DNA of 41,500 bases from Jeotgalibaca caeni (GTDB taxonomy: Bacteria; Bacillota; Bacilli; Lactobacillales; Aerococcaceae). A model generated the notes under the pieces. It was not told the origin of the DNA. It saw only the letters and a program-made list of their open reading frames with translations, and did no database searches. Below, piece by piece: positions 25,662 to 34,514 of this stretch. The stretch is from positions 1 to 41,500 of the forward strand of contig NZ_JARBEA010000019.1 in the NCBI RefSeq assembly GCF_028863945.1. Reading direction: 5' to 3'. The first letter of the stretch is position 1. The number at the start of each line of letters is the position of its first letter. A program made the translations under genes and the position numbers.

Positions 25662-25883
25662 TCATGAGCCAATAATTCTATTGAATAACTCCAATAGAAT
25701 GTCTTTCACACCAGCTGCATTAAAAACCAAGCCTACTGCAATAATGGCAATGATGAGAAAGCTGATCAACTTGCTAAACTCACGCTTGAAGCCAAGATAC
25801 AAGCCAATCACAACGATAGCCAAGAGTACCAGCGATTGAGCATTTGATAGAAACCAGTTATAAAGATTTTGTCCAAAATTCAT
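25662..25883 (-). CDS. Orf19, small two-helix membrane protein (TcpD/VirB2-like)
   Basis: 73 residues with two hydrophobic helices (about 15-31 and 36-57) separated by FKREFSK. It matches Tn916 Orf19 in sequence and position after orf20. It is likely a small pilin-like or channel-associated component. The unrelated AAA+ pair follows it, splitting it from ardA. Confidence 0.88.
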   Translation of the reverse strand: MNFGQNLYNWFLSNAQSLVLLAIVVIGLYLGFKREFSKLISFLIIAIIAVGLVFNAAGVKDILLELFNRIIGS

Positions 25884-25930
25884 AAAAATTCTCCTTTCTT
25901 TTTTACAATTGTTTAATTTACAGGAACGTA

Positions 25931-27166
25931 CTAAGTGATTACTTCCTTATCGTTTACTGACTGTTGTCTTAAAATATCCTCATGTCGTTCCGTTAGTTTG
26001 GCATTATCCAAAATATCCTTGATAATTTGTGTTTGATTGATTTCATCTAATTTCATGGCTACCTTTAAAGTAGGTGCGACTTGATGGGACAGCCAGTTCA
26101 ACGTCCGTTGAAAAGAATATGGTTCTGGTTTTGTCGTTAATTTTAATTGTTCACGGTTGCTTCCAATAAACCAAGCCCATTCTTCATTGAGTTTCCAATC
26201 AGAACGGGGCTTTGTACCGTCTTTATCTACAAAACGGATATAGCGATTGATAATTTTAAAGGCAGTACGCTCCGGATTGTCATAGGCTAATAAATCACGT
26301 ACTGCATAATAGGCACGGTCATTTTTTAATCGAATTTCAAAACGATTTTTTACGTCTGCATCTTCAATGGGAATATCGTTTTTCTTGAACTGTTCATAGT
26401 CTTTTTCATAGATACAAAAATAGACTTCGCTTTGGAGCGAACCGATATAGAGTGTGTTTCCCATACATTCTTTTTCATCTTTGCGTACCAACTCACCACT
26501 ACGATAGCTTTTAAAACTACGGAAAACTGAAATACATTCTTCCTGTCTACATTTTTCTGTGAGGTTAGGAATATTTAAAATCCCAGTTTTATCATTGATA
26601 GCAAGGTCAAGGCGTTTCATCACACCACCAGCCACTAAGGCGTCCATAAAAAACTCATACCAGCTTCTTTGCTGTGCCAAAAGATAACTTTCAAATTGAC
26701 GACAACCACGACCTTTTAATTCAACCAGTACTCCTTTATCTATCTCATGGGAGCATAGAATAAATATATCACCTAAAACATAATGTTCTGTATAAGAGTA
26801 GAAACCATACTCTTCATGAAGCATATAGGAAATTTTCAATCTCAAAATATCCTCAATCACGTGTTTGACATCTGTTGTAGGAAATCGAATCCTCACATAA
26901 TCAAAGAGCATTTCAAGGGGAGCTTCTGGATTGAATCGTTCCAGTGTTTGCCAAAGTGATTCTTGTAGTTCATCTGATGGCTTTACTTTGCCTGTTTCAA
27001 TGTCGCTAAGATATTGTCTTGTAATGCCTGTTGCAATTGCCATACGATTTTGTGAAAGCCCATAAACAAGACGTTTTTCTTTTAATTCCTGTACCCAAGT
27101 TTTTTCACTCAGCTTAATCTCTCCAATCAAAAAAGCGTATGTCAACTGTTGAAGCTCATTTGACAT
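25931..27166 (-). CDS. Orf20, MobT-family relaxase (Rep_trans)
   Basis: 411 residues. An XRE-type HTH (about 30-65: GLSQNRMAIATGITRQYLSDIETGKVKPS) is followed by a Rep_trans/rolling-circle initiator domain, the relaxase of Tn916 and ICEBs1. It nicks oriT, which lies just upstream (about 27241-27320), to start transfer and plasmid-like replication. The exact start is uncertain: ATG 27166 lacks a good ribosome site, and GGAGAG about 40 bases on suggests a start nearer LSEKTW. Confidence 0.93.
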   Translation of the reverse strand: MSNELQQLTYAFLIGEIKLSEKTWVQELKEKRLVYGLSQNRMAIATGITRQYLSDIETGKVKPSDELQESLWQTLERFNPEAPLEMLFDYVRIRFPTTDVKHVIEDILRLKISYMLHEEYGFYSYTEHYVLGDIFILCSHEIDKGVLVELKGRGCRQFESYLLAQQRSWYEFFMDALVAGGVMKRLDLAINDKTGILNIPNLTEKCRQEECISVFRSFKSYRSGELVRKDEKECMGNTLYIGSLQSEVYFCIYEKDYEQFKKNDIPIEDADVKNRFEIRLKNDRAYYAVRDLLAYDNPERTAFKIINRYIRFVDKDGTKPRSDWKLNEEWAWFIGSNREQLKLTTKPEPYSFQRTLNWLSHQVAPTLKVAMKLDEINQTQIIKDILDNAKLTERHEDILRQQSVNDKEVIT

Positions 27167-27185
27167 ACGCTCAAATTTTCTAAAT

Positions 27186-27320
27186 CCCTTATAACCAAAG
27201 GGTTTTCTACTATTTTTTGTCTGTTTCTTGTTGTTTTGTACCCCCCTGTTAGATACGGGGGGTTAAGTGCTGGCGCGGCTATCGCCACACCAGCCAGCAA
27301 GATCAGCCCACACCTGCGAC
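27186..27320. other. Origin of transfer (oriT) region
   Basis: Between orf20 and orf21, as in Tn916. The inverted repeat CCCCCC-TGTTAGATAC-GGGGGG at 27241-27262 matches the Tn916 oriT dyad as I recall it. A second dyad CCCTT/AAGGG at 27186-27202 and a GC-rich stretch (about 27265-27345) with further stems contrast with the AT-rich element. The nick position is not determined here. Confidence 0.8.
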
Positions 27321-28697
27321 TTACGCTTCGCACGTCGCCTGCGTGGACTGTCTGCTGTTAGATAAATTCTTTATTTCCTCTAAAAAGTCATGACCTTTTG
27401 GTACTAAGGGCGTGTAAAATTCTGATATGACACTTGTTCCCACATCTACATAGCCACGTCCTTTGATTTGCTTTAAGAAGAAATCTTTTTGTACATCACT
27501 ACCAAACATCATGCCATAGCCCATTTCAGACATTCTTCCAAGTGCCACTCTGAAATTAAATTGGTCACGGATTCCGTCGCCTAAATATTTTGCGTCTGGA
27601 CGTTGACAAGCCAGTATTAAAAAGAATCCAGCTTGGCGACCTAACATAACAATTTGTTTCAACTTATTTAAAACTGCGGTATTTTCTTTTGTTCCCAGCA
27701 TTTCCATGAAAGCCACGTATTCATCAAAAATAAGAAAGTTGGCTGGAAGTCCTAAATAGGCATAATTTTCTCCTGTTTTATAATTTTCCATTTGCTTCAT
27801 ATCCTCACTGCGTTTCATCATTTCTTTATAGAAATTATCAATGCAGGAAAGCATATCCTCTTTTTTGTAGTAAACATTTTCTAACACAGAGCCTAAATCT
27901 GCAAGGTCAGCATTCTTTGGGTCAAGAATATACATATTTGAATCTGTATAAAGCAAGGCTTCAATCAATGTTAAAATAAAATAAGTCTTACCGCCACCTG
28001 TACCCCCAGCAATCAACATGTGAGGGAGCTTGTCATATTCCCACCATACATTTTCCATCAGTCGTAATTTCCCATCTGTAGCTTGTACTTCATCAATAGA
28101 AATCCGACTGGCGATAGTATCGTAAAGCAAGGTATATTCCACGTAAGAATCCTTTAACTCTTTATCCATCAGCTCACAGTACAAGCCACTTTCTAATTTC
28201 TTTTCTAGGTGTAAGAGCTGGTCTTGATATTTCCCTAAAGTAATTTCTACCCGAATTTGTATCAATCCGTTATTAAGACGATAATAGATTTTGGGGAAGT
28301 AAGCTATCTTCTCTTTGTTACGACTGGATGAATCTTTAAAGAAGCCATCTGTTTTAACCTGTTCCGATTCATACCACTTATTTTCTAAAATCATCTTTGC
28401 CAGCTTTTGACGGTGATAGAGTTGTTTTACTGTATCATATCTATATCTTTTGAATAGAAATACCACTAGTAAGCAAACAAGAATTGCGACACCTATACTC
28501 ATCATTAAATAGGGAATGTCAATCTGGTTTGCTTGCGATAGATTAAAGTCTTGCCAATTGACCTGCTGGATTGCTTGAATATGAAACAGTCCAACAACCA
28601 GCAGGAAAATTGGTAGCAAAGTAGCTATTGTAAAATGAAAGACTAAATCTTTGTCATTCGGGCGAATCCTTTTACTATGAAATGCAATCTGTTTCAT
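27321..28697 (-). CDS. Orf21, FtsK/SpoIIIE-type coupling ATPase (TcpA)
   Basis: 458 residues. Two N-terminal membrane helices (about 27-45 and 62-82) are followed by an FtsK/HerA motor: Walker A IAGGTGGGKTYF (about 230), Walker B FLIFDEYVAF (about 325), and QRPDAKYLG later. It is the coupling protein that delivers relaxase-bound DNA to the channel and matches Tn916 Orf21 in length. oriT follows its stop codon at once. Confidence 0.95.
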   Translation of the reverse strand: MKQIAFHSKRIRPNDKDLVFHFTIATLLPIFLLVVGLFHIQAIQQVNWQDFNLSQANQIDIPYLMMSIGVAILVCLLVVFLFKRYRYDTVKQLYHRQKLAKMILENKWYESEQVKTDGFFKDSSSRNKEKIAYFPKIYYRLNNGLIQIRVEITLGKYQDQLLHLEKKLESGLYCELMDKELKDSYVEYTLLYDTIASRISIDEVQATDGKLRLMENVWWEYDKLPHMLIAGGTGGGKTYFILTLIEALLYTDSNMYILDPKNADLADLGSVLENVYYKKEDMLSCIDNFYKEMMKRSEDMKQMENYKTGENYAYLGLPANFLIFDEYVAFMEMLGTKENTAVLNKLKQIVMLGRQAGFFLILACQRPDAKYLGDGIRDQFNFRVALGRMSEMGYGMMFGSDVQKDFFLKQIKGRGYVDVGTSVISEFYTPLVPKGHDFLEEIKNLSNSRQSTQATCEA

Positions 28698-28743
28698 CCG
28701 TTATCTTCCCCTTTCTATTTAGTGGGAGATAGAGTGCCAATTT

Positions 28744-29118
28744 TTATTTAGCAGGTTCTTTTTTAGGTGGTTGATTCCTAAATGTACTAGAATCTTTCGC
28801 CAGAATAATATCATCTGCTTTAATATACCAGTTTATATCTGCCCCTCGAAAGGTAGCAGTAGCGACAGTATCAGCTATTGGGTTGATAATTTCTACCCTT
28901 GCATTATAGTCAAATTCCTTTAAAGGAACGCTGGCAGGAATACTTACTTGAATCATACGTCCTTGTCCTTTGGATTTTAGATCATAGGTACGTTCTTTAA
29001 CTTCCTCTGAAACTGTCCCATCTTCATTTTGAATACGGACTTCACGACGGAGTGCGGAAAATTTCAACTCTCCAAAGGTTGCCTCTTTTTCTAATACAAT
29101 GCCATTAGCTAATCTCAT
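28744..29118 (-). CDS. Orf22, YdcP/DUF961 family protein
   Basis: 124 residues from ATG 29118, which has GAGAGGAA in front. It is beta-rich with no membrane segment, and ends in a Lys/Pro tail. It is paralogous to Orf23 (shared T-F-G-E/N-L-x-F start pattern). The family is found at the front of many Tn916/ICEBs1 transfer operons and is needed in Tn916 for efficient transfer; the biochemical role is not known to me. Confidence 0.9.
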   Translation of the reverse strand: MRLANGIVLEKEATFGELKFSALRREVRIQNEDGTVSEEVKERTYDLKSKGQGRMIQVSIPASVPLKEFDYNARVEIINPIADTVATATFRGADINWYIKADDIILAKDSSTFRNQPPKKEPAK

Positions 29119-29138
29119 AATCAAATTCCTCTCTTTCT

Positions 29139-29453
29139 TTATGCTTTTATCATGTCATCTGCATGTAAAATATAATTAGTGAATCCACGATTACCAATTT
29201 TATAGCCCTCTGCTGTAACGCGTGGATTAATTAGTTTTACACTTTCTTCAAATTCAAAGTTCTTTTCTCCAGCTTCGGCAGGAAGAACAACGACAATGTC
29301 ATCTGCTCTTTGAACATTAGAGTATAGATTGAAGCTACGAGATAGGACAGTCAGTTGTCCGTTAATTCTTCGCTGTTCAATTTTATCCTCTCCAGCGAAT
29401 TCTAAATTTCCGAATGTTTCTTTCATATTTGGGATAACAAATTTTAGTTCCAT
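29139..29453 (-). CDS. Orf23, YdcP/DUF961 family protein
   Basis: 104 residues, the first gene of the transfer operon, matching Tn916 Orf23 in length and order. It shares ETFGNLEFAG and a GFTNYILHADDM C-terminus with Orf22, so the two probably arose by duplication. AAAGGATAG precedes the ATG at 29453. The usual orf24 upstream is missing; the ABC-3C cassette takes its place. Confidence 0.9.
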   Translation of the reverse strand: MELKFVIPNMKETFGNLEFAGEDKIEQRRINGQLTVLSRSFNLYSNVQRADDIVVVLPAEAGEKNFEFEESVKLINPRVTAEGYKIGNRGFTNYILHADDMIKA

Positions 29454-29573
29454 ATTTATACCTATCCTTTCTTTTAAATAGTTTGATGGTCTTACAGGAT
29501 GGAGAGCGTCCCTTTATTTTTTTGTTTTTGTTTTTTAAAATTATCGACTCCTTTCAAATTTAAATAAAAAAAT

Positions 29574-29595
29574 AGACGCTCATTTCTGAACGTCT
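29574..29595 (-). terminator. Terminator of the ABC-3C operon
   Basis: On the minus strand AGACGTTCA-GAAA-TGAGCGTCT forms a 9-pair stem (one G-T) with a GAAA loop, then ATTTTTTT. It stands just downstream of the ATPase stop codon. Confidence 0.85.
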
Positions 29596-29597
29596 TA
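29578..29597. repeat. Flanking repeat of the ABC-3C cassette, left copy
   Basis: GCTCATTTCTGAACGTCTTA; 18 of 20 bases match the right copy at 32592-32611, in the same direction. It overlaps the terminator. Confidence 0.6.
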
Positions 29598-29606
29598 TAA
29601 ATAATA

Positions 29607-31346
29607 TTATTTTTTGTTATTTCCTTCTAGATCAACATCAACTTGAACACCTAGCAACTTACTTTCAGGAGAATCATCATTTAGTTCAAGTACAATGTTC
29701 TTTTCAATAATTTCTTCATAATCGTTTTTCTTCATAAGCGGCTCTATTGATTGCAAAGTATCCTCATTTACAGTACATATATACTGAAATTCTTTAGTCT
29801 CAGTATACTCATTCATCAATCTAAATAAAATTTCTCTTTGCCTAGGATCCATATTCGCAAGTAACCTACTGTCATGAATAAGAAAGCGCATATTGCTTAC
29901 TTTACTTAGTAGTATGAGTAAATCAAAGCAAAATATTTTAACTTCATTAACACCATCAGAAGAATCATCTTCAATTCTAGCATCTATATTAAATCTCAGC
30001 AGGTTCTCGCCAAGATTATTCTTGATTATCAAGCCACTACTTTTTTTAGGATAAAATCTTTTAGATAAACTACGAAATGATTCTTTTAACCGATCAAGAT
30101 AGTCACTCTGTTCTTCAAGATATGTATCAGATTCTTTATCTTGAGAAATAAAATCTGCTTTAATATCTAATCTTGTTTCTTGATATGTCTTAAGAATTTT
30201 TTTATAATCATTTATTCTATTTTTTTCATGCTCTAACGAAGACAATTGTTCAGTTAACGCTAAATATTCTTCCAATGCTCCATGCGAGTTTAAATAGCTT
30301 AAAAGCCGATCCATTTCTTCTCCTAATTCCTTAATTTGATTTTCAATAGAAGAAAGGTGAATGTTGTTTTTTTGAAGTTCTTTCTTTAGCCTGATTTCCC
30401 GGCTTTTCAATAATTCGTTGTGAAAATCCATTACATTATCAATTCTTTCTTTAATCATGTCTGGTATTTCAACGTTGGCCGTTTTATAAACATTCAATAA
30501 TTGATCTGAATTTACATCAATACTCTGATTTAAAGAAATAGTGATATTTTTAATATTAGAGTTGATTAACGATCGTTTGTTTTCCAACTTCTTTTTACTG
30601 AAACTCTTATCGTTTGCTTCTTTTTCTAATTCATGATAATTGCTAGATACTTTAAAGCTATTAAGTTCACTTTGTAGTTGATTTATTTTATAGTTCAATT
30701 CAGTAACATCAATGTCTGCGTCGTGTTTTCCAAGATAATACTGTTTGAATACTGGGTCTTTTTTAATTGCTTTTTCTGTTTTATTAGCAGAATCTTGTTT
30801 ATCTCTGAGATTCCTTTTTTTAATTATAAGATCATAGTCAATACCTAATAAGTATGCATTGTTTAATAGTTTACTATAATCTGTTTCTTTTGGTACAAAA
30901 GTGTCGAAATTAATATAACTAGATCTATATCGTCTTGCAAAACGCGAAAACAATGTATTCCAAGTCATATAATTAGGTGTTTCTTCAATATTAAAACATA
31001 AACTTAAAAGTTTTGCCCTAAATGTCTTAAGAGGGATTTTTTCACCACAAAAAATTAAATTATTTTGTTCATCAGCATGTCGAGTTGAAGTGTACACTTT
31101 TCCATCAATCGAAAATTTCAAAGTAAATGACCAGTTGGAAAGGCTACTTTCAAAGCTACCAATTTTATTTGATCCTAGACAAAAATGAATCAGGTGAATA
31201 GTAAAAGATTTTCCAACGCCATTGTATGTGTTCCCGTCGTTTCCTTTAGTGGGAGAGGCCTGTTTTCCTAAAATAATATTTACGCCTTCTTTAAAAATTA
31301 CACTATGAAATGAAGGCATATTTGAAGTTAAACTAATCAATTTCAT
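29607..31346 (-). CDS. ABC-3C system ATPase (DUF2326-like, SMC/RecN-type)
   Basis: 579 residues from ATG 31346, behind AAAGGAG. Walker A is in TYNGVGKSFTIH (about 41-52), a long coiled coil runs from about 185 to 430, then an ABC-signature-like DGVNEVKIF (about 464) and Walker B FLIHDSRLL (about 488), with NMDPRQ following. This is the head-coiled coil-head design of RecN/Rad50-like ATPases in ABC-three-component conflict systems. Overlap with the middle-component gene (14 bases) supports an operon. The system is thought to sense or load on DNA and release an effector; that is family inference. Confidence 0.85.
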   Translation of the reverse strand: MKLISLTSNMPSFHSVIFKEGVNIILGKQASPTKGNDGNTYNGVGKSFTIHLIHFCLGSNKIGSFESSLSNWSFTLKFSIDGKVYTSTRHADEQNNLIFCGEKIPLKTFRAKLLSLCFNIEETPNYMTWNTLFSRFARRYRSSYINFDTFVPKETDYSKLLNNAYLLGIDYDLIIKKRNLRDKQDSANKTEKAIKKDPVFKQYYLGKHDADIDVTELNYKINQLQSELNSFKVSSNYHELEKEANDKSFSKKKLENKRSLINSNIKNITISLNQSIDVNSDQLLNVYKTANVEIPDMIKERIDNVMDFHNELLKSREIRLKKELQKNNIHLSSIENQIKELGEEMDRLLSYLNSHGALEEYLALTEQLSSLEHEKNRINDYKKILKTYQETRLDIKADFISQDKESDTYLEEQSDYLDRLKESFRSLSKRFYPKKSSGLIIKNNLGENLLRFNIDARIEDDSSDGVNEVKIFCFDLLILLSKVSNMRFLIHDSRLLANMDPRQREILFRLMNEYTETKEFQYICTVNEDTLQSIEPLMKKNDYEEIIEKNIVLELNDDSPESKLLGVQVDVDLEGNNKK

Positions 31347-31578
31347 AATGTAAAACTCCTTTATTGGATTTAATAGCACCAATCATGTATAAGAAATCTA
31401 AAGCAATTATAAATTCGTCAAAAGTAAATTTTACTGGATATTTAAGATTATAGTATGCATTATTATAACGTTCCCACAAAGAATCAACATCCAACGGTTG
31501 CTGTAGTTGTGTTAATAAAAAACCACCAAATCCTATTAGTGATTCATGAATTGATAGATGTTTTTTCGGTAATATCAT
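31333..31578 (-). CDS. ABC-3C middle component
   Basis: 81 residues, all-helical/winged-helix-like: SLIGFGGFLLTQLQQPLDVD and FDEFIIALDFLYMIGAIK. It has the length and position of the small middle component (MC6-like) that links the ATPase to the third component. ATGA overlap with the gene before it and a 14-base overlap with the ATPase gene make all three coupled. Confidence 0.75.
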   Translation of the reverse strand: MILPKKHLSIHESLIGFGGFLLTQLQQPLDVDSLWERYNNAYYNLKYPVKFTFDEFIIALDFLYMIGAIKSNKGVLHYEID

Positions 31579-32525
31579 GCGGAATCACTCCTCTCTTCTA
31601 GGGGTTCTTCAAAAATATCACAACTAGCAAAATAGTGTGCCATAAGTACGAAAACACAACTCTGAATTGGTACAGTAGGTTTATAACATGACTCTTCAAG
31701 AATACTAAAAAATCTAGCATCACTTGCGTTTTCTAAGTCGCCAGAAATCTCTTCCTTTGAATTTAAATATAAAGAATGAAATTTTTCTTGAAGTATCTTA
31801 TCTAAGCCTGGATTTTCATTAAAATATTGAGTTAGAGTTCCTTCTTGATAAGAACCGTTTGTTAGATAAATTTTTACTTGATCGCTAAGACCATTAAACA
31901 TAATTTTATCATCAAAATTTGGAACACTTAATACATCTATAGCACCATTATCTACTTCAATATTGATTAGAAATTGAACTGTTTCGTTCAAAGCATCGTA
32001 TTTGATTATTTCTAACTCCTCGTCTGGTATGTAGCCTATAATATCTTGTATTTGCAAAACATCAAGACTATCAAATTGCTTTTCTAAATCTTTAGCGCTA
32101 AATATGTTTAAACTTAGATGCTTATATTCTTTTCTGTTTCCAATTTCTATACATTTTTCAATGATAGGGGAAGGTATTCCTTTGTACTTATCATTTATAA
32201 CAAAATAAAACTCTTTAATTGGACAAATTTTATTCCAATAAGCATAGAGTTTAATAAAATCATTTTCAAGCTTATTTATAGCATCATTTTTTGTTTTTGT
32301 TTTTGTTATATCTTCAGGTGAGAATACTTGAAAATAAATTCCAGCAGTCTTATCAAATCCATCGTTCTTACGATCTCCAATGTTACCATAAGGCTTAACA
32401 GCTTGGAATTTATTATTGCACTTAGACATAATGGCTACAAAAAAGTCTTCAAACTGTTGGCCATCATATTTGTATATTCTATTTTGAAAAAGAACTTTTG
32501 TGATGTATGATTCTGCTCTTGACAT
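31575..32525 (-). CDS. ABC-3C third component with nuclease-like N-terminus
   Basis: 316 residues. The N-terminus (about 15-75) has the layout of a restriction-endonuclease fold: Glu26 in QQFEDFF, GDRKNDGF (50-57) with Asp55, then a strand GIYFQVFSP with Gln66. The lysine expected after such a Q-x is not seen (QVF), so the site is variant or inactive. The C-terminal region (about 180-316) is helical and should be the ABC-3C C-terminal domain that docks on the middle component. GGAGGTAAATC precedes the ATG at 32525. It is the first gene of the operon and the likely effector. Confidence 0.78.
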   Translation of the reverse strand: MSRAESYITKVLFQNRIYKYDGQQFEDFFVAIMSKCNNKFQAVKPYGNIGDRKNDGFDKTAGIYFQVFSPEDITKTKTKNDAINKLENDFIKLYAYWNKICPIKEFYFVINDKYKGIPSPIIEKCIEIGNRKEYKHLSLNIFSAKDLEKQFDSLDVLQIQDIIGYIPDEELEIIKYDALNETVQFLINIEVDNGAIDVLSVPNFDDKIMFNGLSDQVKIYLTNGSYQEGTLTQYFNENPGLDKILQEKFHSLYLNSKEEISGDLENASDARFFSILEESCYKPTVPIQSCVFVLMAHYFASCDIFEEPLEERSDSA

Positions 32526-32591
32526 GATTTACCTCCAACTATTTTCTTAATTCTATCATATTGGAGATATATTTTGTAAAAAAGTTAATAT

Positions 32592-32611
32592 GCTCATTTC
32601 TGATCGCCTTA
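32592..32611. repeat. Flanking repeat of the ABC-3C cassette, right copy
   Basis: GCTCATTTCTGATCGCCTTA, 18 of 20 identical to 29578-29597 and in direct orientation. The stem of the left copy is broken here, so it looks like a decayed terminator core. Confidence 0.6.
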
Positions 32612-32738
32612 CTTTTAATTATTAGACTTAAAGAATTTTTCATTAAGGAATTCAACGCTCAATATGAGCAAACACTACACTGAAATTGCATTTTTTATAT
32701 ATCGTATACTCAATGCAGAGTATGGTTAGTCAAAACTT

Positions 32739-32836
32739 TGGCGGAGAAAAAAGAGAGTACATTTCATAAGAATGCACCCTCTAAACTATGAATTGATAAA
32801 GTCCCACTTTCAACACGTCTGGCGGGATTTTGGCGG
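32739..32836. repeat. Right arm-type integrase sites (TGGCGG, three copies)
   Basis: TGGCGG at 32739, 32820 and 32831. The last two are spaced 11 bases, like the 12-base pair at the left end. Candidate Int N-terminal domain sites. Confidence 0.5.
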
Positions 32837-32927
32837 GAAACGTAATCAATTCAAACCATTTTATCCATTTTAAGAACCGAAAGAAGCCTGTTAAACCAAT
32901 CGTTTACTACCAAATCAAGTTAGTAAA

Positions 32928-34481
32928 TTATTCCCACTCAATCGTAGCTGGTGGTTTACTCGTAATATCATACACAATCCGGTTCACGTGCTCTACTTCG
33001 TTTACAATTCTTCTAGAAATCGTATCTAGCACTTCATACGGAATGCGTGCCCATTCGGAAGTCATTCCGTCAATAGACGTTACTGCGCGGATTCCTACTG
33101 TGTAGTCATAGGTACGGCCGTCACCCATCACTCCTACGCTGCGGATACCTGGAAGAACGGTGAAATATTGCCATACATCACGATCAAGTCCAGCTTTGGC
33201 GATTTCTTCGCGTAAGATGGCATCGGATTCGCGGACAATTTCAAGTTTTTCTTCCGTGATTTCACCTAAGACACGAATACCGAGTCCTGGTCCTGGGAAC
33301 GGTTGGCGCCAAACAATGCTGTCAGGCATACCAAGTTGGGTTCCAAGTTCGCGTACTTCGTCTTTGAACAATGTATTTAATGGTTCAATTAGTTTGAACT
33401 GCATATCTTCTGGCAAACCGCCTACGTTATGATGAGACTTAATAGTTTGTGCGGTTTCCGTACCACTCTCAATTACGTCTGTGTATAGCGTACCTTGTGC
33501 CAAGAATTCAATTCCGTCCAATTTGGTTGCTTCGTCATCGAACACGTATATGAACTCATTTCCGATAATCTTTCGTTTTTGTTCTGGATCGCTCACGCCG
33601 GCTAACTTAGATAAGAAGCGTTCTTTCGCATCCACCAAGATAATGTTCAAGCCAAACTTCCCAGACAGGCTTTCCATTACGGCTTCTGCTTCGTTTTTCC
33701 GCAACAAACCGTGGTCTACAAAAATACAAGTCAATTGGTCGCCGATTGCTTTTTGAAGCAATACGCCGACAACGGAAGAGTCAACCCCGCCTGACAATCC
33801 AAGCAAGACTCGCTTATCTCCGACTGTCTCACGAATTTTTGCGATTTCAATATCGATAAAGTCAGCGATAGACCAGTCTCCTGTACAACCACATACATCA
33901 AAGGCGAAGTTGCGTAACATTTCATTCCCATGAATGGAGTGACGCACTTCTGGATGGAATTGTACGCCGTAGAAGTTCTTCGCTTGGTTCGCAAAGGCTG
34001 CTACAGGACATTGTGCATTTGTTGCTGTCACGTCAAAGCCAGCAGGGATATCAACAATTAAGTCCCCATGGCTCATCAATACTGTTTCGCTGGATTCTAA
34101 GCCTTTAAACAAAGGGCTCGCTGTATTTAAGATTTCAATATTTGAGCTGCCGTATTCACGATGTCTTGCTTTTTTTACGGTACCGCCGAATTGAACAGTC
34201 ATTAATTGCATGCCATAGCATACACCCAAGATAGGTAAGCCGAGTTCATAGATAGCTGGGTCAACCGTAAAGGCGCCCTCTTCATATACACTATTTGGTC
34301 CACCGGAAAAAATAATTCCTTTAACATTTTCCATCTTCTTGATGTCTTCCGCTGTTGTGCGGTGAGAAAGTAATTCAGAAAACACGCCGAACTCACGAAT
34401 ACGGCGGGTAAGTAGTTGGTTGTACTGACTACCGAAGTCTAATACAATAATTTTTTCCATTGAAGCTAAGTCTGTCGTCAT
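32928..34481 (-). CDS. guaA: GMP synthase (glutamine-hydrolysing)
   Basis: 517 residues; makes GMP from XMP, ATP and glutamine. The class I amidotransferase domain (about 8-200) has Cys88 (GVCYGMQ), His176 and Glu178 (QFHPEV). The ATP-pyrophosphatase P-loop LSGGVDSS lies at about 229-236, and the C-terminal dimerisation domain ends in the invariant TIEWE. That terminal stretch is the integration target; the protein is unchanged by the ICE, but the stop is now TAA instead of the TAG kept at the left junction. It follows coaA by 33 bases on the same strand and probably shares its promoter. Confidence 0.97.
   Translation of the reverse strand: MTTDLASMEKIIVLDFGSQYNQLLTRRIREFGVFSELLSHRTTAEDIKKMENVKGIIFSGGPNSVYEEGAFTVDPAIYELGLPILGVCYGMQLMTVQFGGTVKKARHREYGSSNIEILNTASPLFKGLESSETVLMSHGDLIVDIPAGFDVTATNAQCPVAAFANQAKNFYGVQFHPEVRHSIHGNEMLRNFAFDVCGCTGDWSIADFIDIEIAKIRETVGDKRVLLGLSGGVDSSVVGVLLQKAIGDQLTCIFVDHGLLRKNEAEAVMESLSGKFGLNIILVDAKERFLSKLAGVSDPEQKRKIIGNEFIYVFDDEATKLDGIEFLAQGTLYTDVIESGTETAQTIKSHHNVGGLPEDMQFKLIEPLNTLFKDEVRELGTQLGMPDSIVWRQPFPGPGLGIRVLGEITEEKLEIVRESDAILREEIAKAGLDRDVWQYFTVLPGIRSVGVMGDGRTYDYTVGIRAVTSIDGMTSEWARIPYEVLDTISRRIVNEVEHVNRIVYDITSKPPATIEWE
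32929..32939. repeat. ICE attachment repeat, right junction inside guaA
   Basis: TATTCCCACTC, identical to 8905-8915. It covers codons GAG TGG GAA and the first two bases of the stop of guaA; the last stop base comes from the ICE. Confidence 0.92.
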
Positions 34482-34514
34482 CGATCTGGTCCCTCCAAAA
34501 ATAAGTAATTTAGT

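Larger units (their letters stand above)
32526..32927. other. 402-base right end of the ICE
   Basis: It contains the right copy of the cassette repeat (32592-32611), a possible minus-strand -10 (TATGAT) for the ABC-3C operon just upstream of 32525, and three TGGCGG sites toward guaA. No gene is supported. Confidence 0.6.
8905..32939. mobile_element. Tn5801/Tn916-family ICE integrated in the 3' end of guaA
   Basis: An element of about 24.0 kb bounded by 11-base direct repeats. It encodes a tyrosine integrase, a DUF3173 protein, an Orf7 sigma-like regulator, Orf8, Orf9, and a full transfer block orf13 to orf23 in Tn916 order. All of these are on the minus strand except orf9. tet(M) and its leader are missing. 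Four non-backbone pieces are present: TetR/deaminase/MBL cargo with an IS1380-family insertion sequence beside it, an AAA+ pair between orf18 and orf19, and an ABC-3C cassette at the guaA end. The transfer genes look intact, so the element is probably conjugative; that is inference. Confidence 0.95.

Noticed and set aside
27142-27333. Minus-strand 63-codon frame across oriT
   Set aside because: It crosses the oriT dyads, lacks a ribosome site and is explained by the GC-rich oriT sequence.
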